This document shows positions 44,267-55,369 of a stretch of DNA of 64,000 nucleotides, one piece after another. Within the stretch, counting starts at the first letter, position 1. Every line of letters starts with the position of its first letter. Source of the stretch: Oceanospirillum linum (GTDB lineage Bacteria > Pseudomonadota > Gammaproteobacteria > Pseudomonadales > Halomonadaceae); the NCBI RefSeq assembly GCF_001995095.2, contig NZ_MTSD02000006.1, positions 62,001 through 126,000 on the forward strand, read 5' to 3'. The translations under genes were made by a program, and so were the position numbers. Below the pieces are notes generated by a model, which saw only the letters and a program-made list of their open reading frames with translations, was not told the origin of the DNA and did not search any database.

Positions 44267-44369
44267 CTCTGCCGGTTTGCCTGGCAGAGGGAACCTAAGT
44301 GTTGTTAACGGAAACCTTTCAGCTGGGTTCAACAGGCTGACAGAGGTTACTTTTTCTGTTAACTGAACC
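44267..44369 (+). other. intercistronic hairpins between dctP and dctQ
   Basis: CTCTGCC pairs with GGCAGAG (44267-44289), followed by GGTTCA/TGAACC arms with inner ACAG/CTGT pairing (about 44323-44369). Neither has a T run. Such structures commonly give higher expression of the binding protein than of the membrane subunits. Confidence 0.5.
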
Positions 44370-44440
44370 GGGTAATAATCCGAAATTAAAATAAGCCAGG
44401 GAGTCTCATATGAGGCTTTCTGCTCTGGTGGATGAATATT

Positions 44441-45082
44441 ATGAATTTCAGCAGATCTCAATCAGGTTTTCTTATACCCGGCTGGCGCCAGCAGGGTGCC
44501 CACTGGTGTGCCATGATTGCCCTCCCTCTAATCGGGTGCGGGGTCTGGCTTGGTCGTGTCAGCAGCTGGTTGGTGCTGGCGGTTATGGTGGCTGTGTTAA
44601 CCACAGTGGTGATGAACGCTCTGGGTATCAATGAATTGATGCATTGGGACAAGGAGGTCTTTCTGTTCGGTCAGGGTGTAACGATCAACTCGGTTACCGA
44701 GCTTCAGTGGCATCTTTTTGGTCTGTTGACACTGATCGGGGCCAGCTACGCAATGCACTCAAATACTCATGTCCGGGTGGATATGTTTCATCAGTCCATG
44801 TCCCGTAGAACTCAGCATTGGGTGGATATTTTGGGTCATTTGTTAATGCTGCTGCCCTTCTGCATTCTGATCGCCTGGCTGTCACGGCACATGGTACAGA
44901 TGTCTTTTATCTCCGGGGAACAGTCCAACTATGGTGGATTAACCGATCGTTATCTGATCAAAGGAGCTTTGCCAGCGGGCCTGATTTTATTGGCACTGGG
45001 TGCTCTGGGGCAGGTGTTTGACCGACTGGCACGGATTATGGATCCGGCACGTGATGTAGAGGAGAACACTGATGCTGGATGA
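44441..45082 (+). CDS. dctQ: TRAP transporter small permease DctQ
   Basis: A four-helix integral membrane subunit of about 213 residues, with the DctQ pattern (ELQWHLFGLLTLIGASYAM, HVRVDMFHQSMS). ATG codons lie at 44432 and 44441; I chose the second because GGTGGA is eight bases before it. It overlaps dctM by 11 bases, showing translational coupling. Confidence 0.88.
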   Translation: MNFSRSQSGFLIPGWRQQGAHWCAMIALPLIGCGVWLGRVSSWLVLAVMVAVLTTVVMNALGINELMHWDKEVFLFGQGVTINSVTELQWHLFGLLTLIGASYAMHSNTHVRVDMFHQSMSRRTQHWVDILGHLLMLLPFCILIAWLSRHMVQMSFISGEQSNYGGLTDRYLIKGALPAGLILLALGALGQVFDRLARIMDPARDVEENTDAG

Positions 45083-46427
45083 ATATGGAATGGCGATTGC
45101 CATGGTTGTTGCTTTGTTGGTGGGGATTTTCAGTGGTTACCCCGTGGCATTTCTTCTGGGTGGCCTGGGGATACTTTTTGCTTTTATCGGTGATATCCCT
45201 CTGGCGTTTCTGGGAACAGTGTCTTCGCGAATTTTTGGGGGTGTGATTGAAAACTGGCTGTTGATTGCCATCCCTCTGTTTGTCTTTATGGGGTTGATGC
45301 TGGAGCGCTCTGGGGTAGCTAAAAACCTGTTGCTTACCTTACAGCGCCTGTTTGGTAATGTGCGGGGAGGTTTAGCCGTTTCTGTAGCATTGCTGGGGGT
45401 GGTGATGGCCGCCAGTACCGGCATTATCGGGGCCTCTGTGGTGATGCTGGGGTTACTGGCTTTGCCTGTTATGCTGAAGCAGGGCTACAAGCCGGAGATG
45501 GCTTATGGTGTGGTAGCCGCATCGGGCACTTTGGGGATTCTGATTCCACCCTCTATTATGCTGGTGCTGATGGGCTCCATTATGAATATCTCGGTGGGTG
45601 ATCTGTTTAAGGCGGCGCTGATTCCGGGGTTGATGTTGGGTGGGTTGTACACCTTATACCTGTTGACCGTAGCTTATCTGCGCCCCGAGTGGGCACCCTT
45701 GGCCAGTGAGGGGAGTGAGGCTCATCTGTCGGAAGATCAGTTGCCGCTCGGTTTGGCGTTATTGAGGGATCTGCTGGGGCCTCTGGTGCTGATTGTGGCT
45801 GTATTGGGCTCTATTATGGCTGGGGTCGCTACTCCCACTGAAGCCGCTGCGATTGGGGCTGCTGGCTCCATGCTGCTGGCGCTGTTTCTAAAACAGCTCA
45901 ATATCGATACCCTGCGCTATGTCTGTCGTTCGACTTCAAAAACGTCCGCCATGATATTGTTTGTGGTGATCGGAGCCACCTGCTTCAGCGTGGTATTCAA
46001 ACGTCTGGGTGGTGCGGATATGATTGAGGAGCTGATCACCGGCACTGGGTTGGGGCCCTATGGATTACTGATGTTATTAATGGGACTGATCTTCCTTCTG
46101 GGTTTCTTTCTGGAGTGGATCGAGATCAGTTTTGTGATTCTGCCCCTGTTGCTGCCAGTAGTGTCTGGGCTGGAATTTGAGGGGCTTAGCGGTAGTGGAC
46201 TGATGGTCTGGTTTGCCATTTTGGTGGCGATCAACCTGCAGACCAGCTTTCTTACCCCACCCTTCGGCTATGCGCTGTTTTATCTGAAGGGGATAACCCA
46301 GGGGGATGTGAGTATAGGGACCATCTATCGCTCTATTATTCCTTTTGTTCTGCTTCAGTTAATGGGTTTGGCACTCTGTATTCTTTTCCCGTCAATCGTG
46401 CTCTGGTTGCCTGGATTAGTGGAATAG
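45072..46427 (+). CDS. dctM: TRAP transporter large permease DctM
   Basis: The 12-helix transporting subunit of the sodium-driven TRAP system; 451 residues with many hydrophobic segments. Conserved features include GYPVAFLLGGLGILFA, GVVMAASTGIIGASVVMLG, LIPPSIMLVLMG and TPTEAAAIGAAGS. The ATG lies inside the end of dctQ, with GAGGAG upstream. It ends the operon and is convergent with the proX locus. Confidence 0.95.
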   Translation: MLDEYGMAIAMVVALLVGIFSGYPVAFLLGGLGILFAFIGDIPLAFLGTVSSRIFGGVIENWLLIAIPLFVFMGLMLERSGVAKNLLLTLQRLFGNVRGGLAVSVALLGVVMAASTGIIGASVVMLGLLALPVMLKQGYKPEMAYGVVAASGTLGILIPPSIMLVLMGSIMNISVGDLFKAALIPGLMLGGLYTLYLLTVAYLRPEWAPLASEGSEAHLSEDQLPLGLALLRDLLGPLVLIVAVLGSIMAGVATPTEAAAIGAAGSMLLALFLKQLNIDTLRYVCRSTSKTSAMILFVVIGATCFSVVFKRLGGADMIEELITGTGLGPYGLLMLLMGLIFLLGFFLEWIEISFVILPLLLPVVSGLEFEGLSGSGLMVWFAILVAINLQTSFLTPPFGYALFYLKGITQGDVSIGTIYRSIIPFVLLQLMGLALCILFPSIVLWLPGLVE

Positions 46428-46544
46428 AGGAGGTGTTTCTGTCGCCGTGGACGTCTTTAGTTCATGGTGATGGAATCGCAGTGCTATAAACACGAAAGTA
46501 GCGTTAGTTTAATGGAAGTCCAAGGTAAAGAAGGCAGGTCATTA

Positions 46545-46578
46545 AAAGAAAGAAAACCCTCATCCGGAGATGAGGGTT
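46545..46578 (-). terminator. terminator of proVWX (between dctM and proX)
   Basis: AACCCTCATC-CGGA-GATGAGGGTT is a ten-base perfect stem; on the minus strand it is followed by a T-rich TTTTCTTTCTTTT. The plus-strand side has only GTTAATG, so it is mostly a leftward terminator. Confidence 0.8.
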
Positions 46579-46625
46579 GTTAATGGCGTTATGAGCCACC
46601 GCTTTTCTTGATCGCTCAGCAGGTT

Positions 46626-47627
46626 TTAATGAGCGGCTTTCTTCGCAGCACTGATCCACTGGTCAAATGTTTTCTGGTTTGCCTGAATCCACTGATCAGC
46701 GTGGCGCTCGATCTCTTTAACGGAATCCTGACCATTGCTGATCATCATGTTTTCAGCACTAACCGCGTTAATCGGCAGCTTCATGATTTCGAACAGTTTC
46801 GCTGCAGCCGGGTTTGCTTCTGCCCATTCTTTATTGGCAACGATGCGCTCAGAGTTGATATCGAAGCCATAGTTTTTGCCATTTGGCAGAGCGGTATCGG
46901 TACCGTTCGGGTTAGCGGAGTATGGAACTTCCAACCAGACTACGTCCTTACCCGGAACCAGTTTGCCTGATACCCAGTATGGCGTCCAAGTGTAGTACAG
47001 CACAGGTTCACCATCATTAAAGCGGGCGATAGTGTCCGAAATAATAGCCGCGTATTGACCTTGTTTGTGTGTAATAGAATCACGCAGTTTAAACTCGGTC
47101 AGCTGATGCTCAATCACACCTTCACAGCCCCATCCTGCCTGACAGCCAGTCAGATCAGCTTTGCCATCACCATCCGTATCAAACAGTTTGGCCAGCTTGG
47201 GATCTTTCAGATCGGTGATTTTAGTGATGCCGTATTTGTCAGCCGTTTTTTTGTCGATCAGGTAGCCCTGTGCAGCTCCGCTGATATATGTACCTTTGCG
47301 ATAGAAAGTATCGTCACCACCGGCGTTAGCGTACATACCGTTGTGCAGAGGGAATCAGTTTACTGCCATATAGGTGATGTCACCGTTGGCGATAGCGGTA
47401 TAAGCGGCGCTATAGTCAACTTCTTTGATAGGCTGGACGTCATAACCCAGCTTTTGCAGTGCCTTGTTGATAACGACGGTCTGAAACTTTTCTTCGGCAA
47501 TAGGACTGTGTACACCTTGTACCTTAATGCCTTCGCCAGGAAGATGGCCGTGAGCCAGTGCGGCACTGCTGACAACGGTTGTACTGAGTGATAAAGCCGT
47601 CAACAGGCTTTTCTTCATTGATTTCAT
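46626..47627 (-). pseudogene. proX: glycine betaine-binding protein ProX, interrupted by an in-frame TGA
   Basis: ProX is the periplasmic receptor of the ProU osmoprotectant ABC transporter. The two open parts (47627-47355 and on to 46626) are in the same frame, separated only by TGA at codon 91. The N-terminal part has a signal (ALAHGHLPGEG) and ends GDITYMAVN; after the stop come [15 protein letters not shown] and the full conserved remainder, up to [10 protein letters not shown]. In E. coli the residue at this place is Trp65 of the mature protein, part of the aromatic box that binds betaine. One G-to-A change from TGG would give this. No other damage is visible over 333 codons, so it is a recent mutation, a sequencing error or readthrough. 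GGAGA precedes the ATG. Confidence 0.85.
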
Positions 47628-47738
47628 GCGTGTATCTCCATTTTCTTTTCTTATTTATAGATATTTTGCTTCAGGCTCAGCCTCTGAGAAGAGGGTTGAG
47701 CTTGGTCTGTGAAGTCTTGGCAGAACATCAGCAGACAT

Positions 47739-48833
47739 TTATGAGCGCCCTATTGCACGGCGAGCGATCCCTACAGGGCCTGCTTCATACCAGTGTCTGA
47801 CACCGCGACTTCGTGAATCCTGCCCGAGGGCCTGTGTCATCCGATCCAGAATAATGGCCAGAATAACGATACCAACACCACCAACTGTAGCCAGGCCGAT
47901 ATCGAGACGGCCAATGCCACGCAGGACCATCAATCCCAGGCCGCCGACGGAGATCATGGATGCAATGACAACCATGGAGAGGCAGAGCATAAGTGTCTGA
48001 TTGACGCCTGCCATAATTGTTGGCATCGCCAGAGGTAGCTGTACTTTAAACAGCATCTGGCGAGGGTGAGCGCCAAAGGAGTTTGCCGCTTCAATCAGGT
48101 CGCTAGGTACCTGACGGATACCTAGATTGGTCAGGCGTATAATCGGGGGCATAGCAAAGATAATCGTTACCACAACACCTGGTACGTTACCGATACCGAA
48201 CAGCATGACAATAGGTACCAGGTAGACAAAGGCTGGTGTGGTCTGCATCGCATCCAATGTGGGGCGTAATACCTGATTAATCTTTTCACTGCGGGCCATC
48301 AGAATACCAAGAGGCATGCCGAGCAGGGCACAGAAGAAGACTGAAGTCAGTACCAGCGATAGTGTTGTCATCGCTTCGCTCCATGCACCGATACCACCCA
48401 AAATAATCAGGCTGATAACGGTGCCGATAGCCAGTCGCTTATTGGCAAGTTGCCAGGCGAGCAGTCCAAAAATCAGAATCATCAGAAAGGGGTGTGCGGA
48501 GTTTAGTAGAGTGTCAATCGAGGTTAGTGTGGCATCAACCGGAGCTTTAATAGCGCTGAAGAAGGGGCGAAAATTGCCGACTACCCATTCCAGTGCATTT
48601 TCAACCCAGCCCTCCAAAGGTATCCAGGGCTGAGCAAAAGGCTCGGCCATAGTGATTTGGTCTTCCACGACGGCAGCAACGTCTTCGTTAAGCCAAGCTT
48701 CGCTACCGGTAACTTCTTCTGAAGATCGCTCTGCATTGCCCCAGGGGTTGTCGGCCGCTTCCGGGCTGGCAAAGGGGTTGTCAGTGTCAGTGGTCTGAGC
48801 TTCAGCTGCGAATGGATTTTTTTCAGTACTCAT
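47739..48833 (-). CDS. proW: glycine betaine ABC transporter permease ProW
   Basis: The inner-membrane permease of ProU. The N-terminal ~60 residues are low-complexity (Ala/Asp/Asn/Pro). The core has about seven hydrophobic segments and the EAA-type loop region ([31 protein letters not shown]). The length of 364 compares with 354 in E. coli. Its start follows the proV stop by 24 bases, with GGGAA eight bases upstream. proX follows 111 bases on. Confidence 0.95.
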   Translation of the reverse strand: MSTEKNPFAAEAQTTDTDNPFASPEAADNPWGNAERSSEEVTGSEAWLNEDVAAVVEDQITMAEPFAQPWIPLEGWVENALEWVVGNFRPFFSAIKAPVDATLTSIDTLLNSAHPFLMILIFGLLAWQLANKRLAIGTVISLIILGGIGAWSEAMTTLSLVLTSVFFCALLGMPLGILMARSEKINQVLRPTLDAMQTTPAFVYLVPIVMLFGIGNVPGVVVTIIFAMPPIIRLTNLGIRQVPSDLIEAANSFGAHPRQMLFKVQLPLAMPTIMAGVNQTLMLCLSMVVIASMISVGGLGLMVLRGIGRLDIGLATVGGVGIVILAIILDRMTQALGQDSRSRGVRHWYEAGPVGIARRAIGRS

Positions 48834-48857
48834 ATTTTTATTTCCCGATGCTCATTC

Positions 48858-50048
48858 TTATATCTCTCGGTCAAGGGTTTCCAGCAGACGGCCCTTGCTG
48901 ATATTGCCCAGATATTTGCTATCGCTATCCACAACGGGTACGGCGTAGCCGGTTTTGGCTACCAGGCCAATCAGATCACTGATGGCGGTTTCTGCCGGTA
49001 CGGGTTTTGGTTCCGTCAGCAGAGCCTGCTCCAGCTTCAGGTCGGTGTTGATCACTTCTTTCAGAGAATCAACGGAAACAACGCCGATAAATTTCCCTAG
49101 CTTGTCGATGACATAGCCGTAGTCCCGATCGTTGTCCTGCAGCAACTTAAGGCCGGTGCGCAGACCTTCGCTGGAATCTTTGCGAACAATAGTGACCTGG
49201 GTTTTTCGGGCGATATCTTTTGCACTAAAGACGTTGGAGACATCAACACCTTTAAAGAATGAGCGTACATAATCATTGGCTGGGTTGTGCAAAATTTCAT
49301 CGGGTGTACCGATCTGAACGACTTCACCGCCCTGCATAATGGCGATACGGTCACCAATACGCATCGCTTCATCCAGATCATGGGAAATAAAGACGATGGT
49401 GCGTTGGTGTTCCGCTTGTAGTTTCAGCAATTCGTCCTGCATCTCAGTACGTATGAGAGGGTCAAGGGCTGAAAAAGCTTCGTCCATCAGCATGACATCA
49501 GGGTTGTTAGCAAGAGCCCGGGCAAGACCTACACGTTGTTGCATACCACCGGAGAGCTCATCCGGATAGGAATCTGCATGGGCAGATAGCCCTACCTGGT
49601 CTAAAGCGTCCTGCGCTTTTTGGTGTCGGGTTTCAATGGCTTCACCTGCGAGCTCCAGACCGAAGGCCGCATTATCTAATACACTCATATGAGGCATAAG
49701 CGCAAAGGACTGGAACACCATGCTGATTTTTTTGCGACGCACATTTCGTAGCTGATCGTCATTCATGACCGCGATATCTTCACCGTCAATCAGTACGTGG
49801 CCACGGGTTGGCTCAATAAGACGGTTGAGCAGGCGTACCAAGGTGGACTTCCCCGATCCTGACAGTCCCATAATAACGAAGATTTCGCCTTCGTTGATTG
49901 AGAGACTTGCATCTTTAACGCCAACGGTTTGGCCTGTTCGGGAGAAAATTTCGTCTTTGTCGATGCCTTGATCGAGCAGAGAGAGGGCTTTGGCTGGACT
50001 TTCACCAAAGATTTTATACAGATTTTTGACTTCTAATTTTACCGACAT
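48858..50048 (-). CDS. proV: glycine betaine ABC transporter ATP-binding protein ProV
   Basis: The ATPase subunit of ProU, 396 residues. Walker A is GLSGSGKST, the ABC signature is [14 protein letters not shown] and Walker B is [13 protein letters not shown]. Tandem CBS domains at the C-terminus (about 280-395) match the osmosensing ProV/OpuA type. It opens the proVWX operon on the minus strand; a promoter candidate and a dyad lie in the 377-base gap upstream, which has no gene. Confidence 0.96.
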   Translation of the reverse strand: MSVKLEVKNLYKIFGESPAKALSLLDQGIDKDEIFSRTGQTVGVKDASLSINEGEIFVIMGLSGSGKSTLVRLLNRLIEPTRGHVLIDGEDIAVMNDDQLRNVRRKKISMVFQSFALMPHMSVLDNAAFGLELAGEAIETRHQKAQDALDQVGLSAHADSYPDELSGGMQQRVGLARALANNPDVMLMDEAFSALDPLIRTEMQDELLKLQAEHQRTIVFISHDLDEAMRIGDRIAIMQGGEVVQIGTPDEILHNPANDYVRSFFKGVDVSNVFSAKDIARKTQVTIVRKDSSEGLRTGLKLLQDNDRDYGYVIDKLGKFIGVVSVDSLKEVINTDLKLEQALLTEPKPVPAETAISDLIGLVAKTGYAVPVVDSDSKYLGNISKGRLLETLDREI

Positions 50049-50150
50049 AGATCTTTATAAGATTCCTGAGTCGTGGATGACATCTTTCATTAGATCACTA
50101 ATAAAAAACTTTCGTTTTGGTGTTTGGAAAGCTTAAGGGTCATCATTTTG

Positions 50151-50178
50151 TTTATAGTTATATTGAATATTTTAACAA
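50151..50178 (-). promoter_or_regulatory. candidate proV promoter
   Basis: On the minus strand, TTGTTA, a 16-base spacer and TATAAA, about 100 bases upstream of proV in a very AT-rich tract. This is typical of osmotically regulated proU promoters, but only a consensus match is seen. Confidence 0.45.
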
Positions 50179-50356
50179 TACAAGGTTTATATAAAATGGT
50201 AAATGCCTGTTTTACTTCCTTTTTTCTATGATTTGTTCACTATTTTGGTGCATGTGGGGTTTTTCTAGTACCTAGTGGACGGTTTTTTCAGGCTTTTTCA
50301 ATACAGGGCGTAAGATTTGTGCCCGATATATTTTGGTTTTTAAGGCGGGGTGCCGA

Positions 50357-50396
50357 GCAAAAAAAACCCCGATACATGCTGGCATGTTCGGGGTTT
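50357..50396 (-). terminator. terminator of gatCAB
   Basis: On the minus strand, AAACCCCGA pairs with TCGGGGTTT, with a CATGC/GCATG inner stem, followed by an eight-T run. It lies 30 bases past the gatB stop. Confidence 0.9.
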
Positions 50397-50425
50397 GGTC
50401 GCTGAAATCGGTCAGAGTCTAAAGG

Positions 50426-51886
50426 TTAGCCCAGTTTCTCTTTCAGAAGCTGATTCACCATTTGAGGGTTGGCGGTACCTTTAGAGGCTTTCATCACCTG
50501 GCCCACAAAGAAGCCGACCATTTTACCGCGTTTGTCTTCCGGGGCGGCCTGATACTGCTCAACCTGCTGAGGGTTGTTCGCCATCACTTCATCAACGATG
50601 GCAGCAATAGCACCTGTATCTGTCACCTGTTTCAGACCCTTCGCTTCGATAATCTCATCGGCAGAGGCTCCTTCACCAGCCCACAGAGCTGCGAATACCT
50701 GCTTGGCGGCTTTACCGTTGATGGTGTCATCCATAACGCGTTTGACCAGGTCGCCCAGCTGAACTGCTGAAACCGGGCTCTGCTCGATTTCAAGGTTATC
50801 CTTGTTCAGCTGACCGGCCAGCTCGCCCATCACCCAGTTAGCCGCCAGTTTGGCATCACCGCAGCGGTCTTTAACCTGCTCGAAGTATTCCGCCATCGGG
50901 CGGGTTGCAGACAGAACACCGGCATCGTAAGAGGACAGGCCCAGCTCATCAATAAAGCGCTGCTTCTTCTGCTTTGGCAGTTCCGGCATTTCAGAGCGGA
51001 TATGCTCGATATAGGCTTCGTCCAGCTCTACCGGCAGAAGGTCCGGGCAAGGGAAGTAGCGGTAATCGTTCGCTTCTTCTTTGCTGCGCATGGAGCGGGT
51101 TTCGTTCTTCTCGGAATCGTACAGACGGGTTTCCTGAATAACACGGCCACCATCTTCGATCAGTTCGATCTGGCGCTCAATCTCATGGTTGATCGCTTTT
51201 TCGATGAACTTGAAGGAGTTGATGTTCTTGATCTCGGCGCGGGTGCCGTACTCTTCCTGACCTTTCGGGCGGACAGAGACGTTAGCATCACAACGCATGG
51301 AGCCTTCAGCCATATTGCCATCTGAAATGCCCAGATAGGTCACAATACTGTGGATCGCTTTGATATAGGCGATCGCTTCTTTTGCAGAGCGAATATCCGG
51401 TTCGGATACGATCTCCAGCAGCGGCGTACCGGCACGGTTCAGGTCGATACCTGTCATGCCGCGACCATTTTCGTCTGTGTATGTTTCGTGCAGAGATTTG
51501 CCCGCGTCTTCCTCCAGGTGAGCATGATGGATGCGGACCTGACGGATTTTGCCCTCTTCAGGCTCGACTTCAATAACGCCCTTGCCAACAATTGGCAGGT
51601 CGTTCTGTGTGGTCTGGTAGCCTTTTGGCAGATCCGGGTAAAAGTAGTTTTTACGTTCAAAAACTGACTTCATACCGATCTCGGCTTCAACGCCCAGACC
51701 AAATTTAACGGCCATCTCTACGGCACTTTCGTTCAGTACCGGCAGAATGCCCGGCAGGCCAAGATCAATGGCGCAGGCCTGGGTGTTTGGTTCTGCGCCG
51801 AAAGCGATGCCGGCACCGGAGAAAATCTTAGACTGGGTGGCGAGCTGAACGTGAATCTCAAGCCCGATGACTGCTTCCCATTCCAT
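50426..51886 (-). CDS. gatB: Asp-tRNA(Asn)/Glu-tRNA(Gln) amidotransferase subunit B
   Basis: Binds the misacylated tRNA and phosphorylates the glutamyl or aspartyl group. The N-terminal cradle has the metal and ATP motifs ([35 protein letters not shown]). The C-terminal helical and tail (YqeY-like) domains are complete. The length of 486 is standard. AGAGGTAA precedes the ATG. It is third in gatC-gatA-gatB; presence of gatCAB implies that this organism makes Gln- or Asn-tRNA by transamidation. Confidence 0.97.
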   Translation of the reverse strand: MEWEAVIGLEIHVQLATQSKIFSGAGIAFGAEPNTQACAIDLGLPGILPVLNESAVEMAVKFGLGVEAEIGMKSVFERKNYFYPDLPKGYQTTQNDLPIVGKGVIEVEPEEGKIRQVRIHHAHLEEDAGKSLHETYTDENGRGMTGIDLNRAGTPLLEIVSEPDIRSAKEAIAYIKAIHSIVTYLGISDGNMAEGSMRCDANVSVRPKGQEEYGTRAEIKNINSFKFIEKAINHEIERQIELIEDGGRVIQETRLYDSEKNETRSMRSKEEANDYRYFPCPDLLPVELDEAYIEHIRSEMPELPKQKKQRFIDELGLSSYDAGVLSATRPMAEYFEQVKDRCGDAKLAANWVMGELAGQLNKDNLEIEQSPVSAVQLGDLVKRVMDDTINGKAAKQVFAALWAGEGASADEIIEAKGLKQVTDTGAIAAIVDEVMANNPQQVEQYQAAPEDKRGKMVGFFVGQVMKASKGTANPQMVNQLLKEKLG

Positions 51887-51965
51887 AATGCTTTTACCTC
51901 TGTATACAGGTCTGAATACGGTTCGCTGTGAATGTGATGTTGTTGCCGGTTTTCAGCGTGTTACA

Positions 51966-53420
51966 TCACTGACCAGCACTGGGTGCCAGTTGGTGCCAGT
52001 TGGTTGCTGTCTGGAGCTGGTGCGCTGCATTCAGTAATTGGGACTCTTTAAAGTGTCCTGCCAGAATTTGCAGACCAACCGGGCGACCGTTGACCAGACC
52101 TGCAGGTACAGAGATACCCGGCAGACCGGCAAGGTTAACAGCCAGTGTGTAGATATCTTCCATGTACATCTGTACCGGATCGTCGGTGTTGCTGCCCAGA
52201 TCGAAAGCCGGTGTCGGGGTTGTTGGCCCCATAATCAGGTCAACTTCGTTGAAGGCGTTCAGGAAGTCCTGCTGAATCAGGCGACGGATGCGCTGCGCCT
52301 TGCGGTAGTAGGCGTCGTAGTAACCTTCGGACAGAGCGTAAGTACCCACAAGAATACGGCGCTGAACTTCTTTACCGAAACCTTCACCACGGGAGCGCTT
52401 GTACAGGTCTTCCAGGTTTTCCGGATTTTCGCAGCGGTAACCGTAACGAACCCCGTCAAAACGTGACAGGTTCGAGGAGGCTTCTGCCGGGGCGATGATG
52501 TAGTAGGACGGAATCGCGAGCATGGTGTTCGGCAGGCTGACCTCCTGAACGGTCGCACCCAGCTTTTCGAACTCTTTAACCGACGCCATGATGGCATCAG
52601 ACATCTCCGCGGAGAGTTCTTTACCGAAGTACTCTTTGGGCAGGCCGATACGCAGACCGCTTAATGGCTGGTTCAGGTCGGCGGTGTAATCCGGAACAGC
52701 TTTTTTCAGAGAGGTGGAGTCTTTCGGATCAAAACCTGCCATCTCATTCAGCAGCAGCGCACAATCTTCAGCGGTGCGAGCCATGGGGCCGCCCTGATCA
52801 AGACTGGATGCGTAAGCGATCATGCCCCAGCGGGAAACGCGGCCATAGGTTGGCTTAAGACCGGTAATACCGCAGAATGCCGCGGGCTGACGGATAGAGC
52901 CACCGGTATCAGTACCGGTTGCACCCGGAGCCAGACGTGCTGCAACAGCGGCTGCTGAACCGCCGGAGGATCCACCGGGAACAGCATTTGTGTCCCATGG
53001 GTTTTTCACGGCACCGTAGAAGCTGTTCTCGTTGGAAGAGCCCATGGCAAATTCATCCATGTTGGTCTTACCGAGAGAAACCATGCCTGCGCTATTAAAC
53101 TTATCCACTACTGTGGCATCGTATGGCGCAACAAAGTTGGACAGCATCTTAGACGCACAGGTGGTCAGCACGCCGTTGGTGCAGAAGATATCTTTATGGG
53201 CAACGGGTACGCCGGTCAGGGCTTTGGCGTTACCGGCCGCGCGAGTGGCGTCTGCCGCTTCTGCCTGCGCCAGTGCCTGTTCAGGCGTCACGGTGATAAA
53301 GCTGTTGTACTGGCTGTCCAGGGCATCAATACGCCCCAGAAAATGCTGGGTCAGTTCGACGCTGGAAAATTCACCGTCGGCAAGACCTTTGGCAAGTTCA
53401 GCGATAGTCTTGTTATGCAT
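51966..53420 (-). CDS. gatA: Asp-tRNA(Asn)/Glu-tRNA(Gln) amidotransferase subunit A
   Basis: The glutaminase subunit (amidase signature family). The Ser-cis-Ser-Lys triad is Lys76 (VAHKDIF), Ser151 (GGSSGGS) and Ser175 (TGGSIRQPA). The length of 484 is standard. AAGGAC lies nine bases upstream of the ATG. The gap to gatC is unusually long (202 bases) and may hold a short leader frame (see findings). Confidence 0.97.
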   Translation of the reverse strand: MHNKTIAELAKGLADGEFSSVELTQHFLGRIDALDSQYNSFITVTPEQALAQAEAADATRAAGNAKALTGVPVAHKDIFCTNGVLTTCASKMLSNFVAPYDATVVDKFNSAGMVSLGKTNMDEFAMGSSNENSFYGAVKNPWDTNAVPGGSSGGSAAAVAARLAPGATGTDTGGSIRQPAAFCGITGLKPTYGRVSRWGMIAYASSLDQGGPMARTAEDCALLLNEMAGFDPKDSTSLKKAVPDYTADLNQPLSGLRIGLPKEYFGKELSAEMSDAIMASVKEFEKLGATVQEVSLPNTMLAIPSYYIIAPAEASSNLSRFDGVRYGYRCENPENLEDLYKRSRGEGFGKEVQRRILVGTYALSEGYYDAYYRKAQRIRRLIQQDFLNAFNEVDLIMGPTTPTPAFDLGSNTDDPVQMYMEDIYTLAVNLAGLPGISVPAGLVNGRPVGLQILAGHFKESQLLNAAHQLQTATNWHQLAPSAGQ

Positions 53421-53622
53421 GGAGATAAAGTCCTTTGCTACGGTTTGATACCGCTCCCTTAAAATCTTTATTCACAGATCAATCCTCAGATTAAGCTGTC
53501 AGTGTATGCCGGTGCATATTGGATAAGCATGCTTGCAGCTACAACTGGTATTTAAGGGAAAGAGTCTTTTTACAGTTTTGGGTAATACTTTTTTAGCTTC
53601 TGACGTATTGAGTCAGGAGGCA

Positions 53623-53910
53623 TCACTCGATAACTTTCGGTACCAGAAATAGCCCAGCTTCTTTGGCTGGCGCATTCTGCTGGAAGTGTTCGCGCTGATT
53701 GCTTTCGGTCACTTCGTCGTGGCGCAGGCGCTGAGTCGCATCCAGAGGGTGTGCCAGAGGATCTGTGCCGTCAATATCAACCGATTGCATCTGGTTAACC
53801 AGTTCTAAGATGCTGGTCAGATCACGGGTGTATTCCGGGATATCATTGTCTTCGATTTTGAGTCGCGCCAGGTGCGCTACTTTTTCAACATCGGATCTTT
53901 CTAGAGCCAT
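53623..53910 (-). CDS. gatC: Asp-tRNA(Asn)/Glu-tRNA(Gln) amidotransferase subunit C
   Basis: A small stabilising subunit that wraps around GatA-GatB. Its 95 residues carry the family pattern [14 protein letters not shown] near the N-terminus and [10 protein letters not shown] in the second half. AGGAAG precedes the ATG. It is divergent from mreB, the usual gammaproteobacterial arrangement. Confidence 0.95.
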   Translation of the reverse strand: MALERSDVEKVAHLARLKIEDNDIPEYTRDLTSILELVNQMQSVDIDGTDPLAHPLDATQRLRHDEVTESNQREHFQQNAPAKEAGLFLVPKVIE

Positions 53911-54036
53911 GATGTTTCTTCCTGCCCTGATTGAACCAGTAATCAGCCAAAGGTCCTATTATGTGCAGTAACCAGAGTCTCTGCAGGCTGTTAAGACGCA
54001 GTGGAGTGATTTTGATTGGGTTAAATAACAAAATAA

Positions 54037-55194
<1,158 letters not shown>

Positions 55195-55229
55195 ATTCTG
55201 GCAGATGGCCTAAATCACAGCTAAAAAAT

Positions 55230-55255
55230 GGCGGTTTGAATACCGCCTTTTTTTT
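55230..55255 (+). terminator. terminator after mreB
   Basis: GGCGGT-TTGAAT-ACCGCC is followed by eight Ts, 35 bases past mreB. It limits read-through to mreCD, keeping MreB more abundant. Confidence 0.9.
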
Positions 55256-55369
55256 GTTTAATCTTTCCTGAAACTGACTTCTCACCATTTATGATCTGAT
55301 TTGACCTTCCTGACAGATCGGTGTCTGATCTGAGTTCTTCGGACAACAGACAGGCTTAAGGAGGCTGCA

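Noticed and set aside
46626-47627. Two separate short genes at the proX locus
   Set aside because: Both parts lie in one frame and align consecutively with a single ProX; only the TGA splits them.
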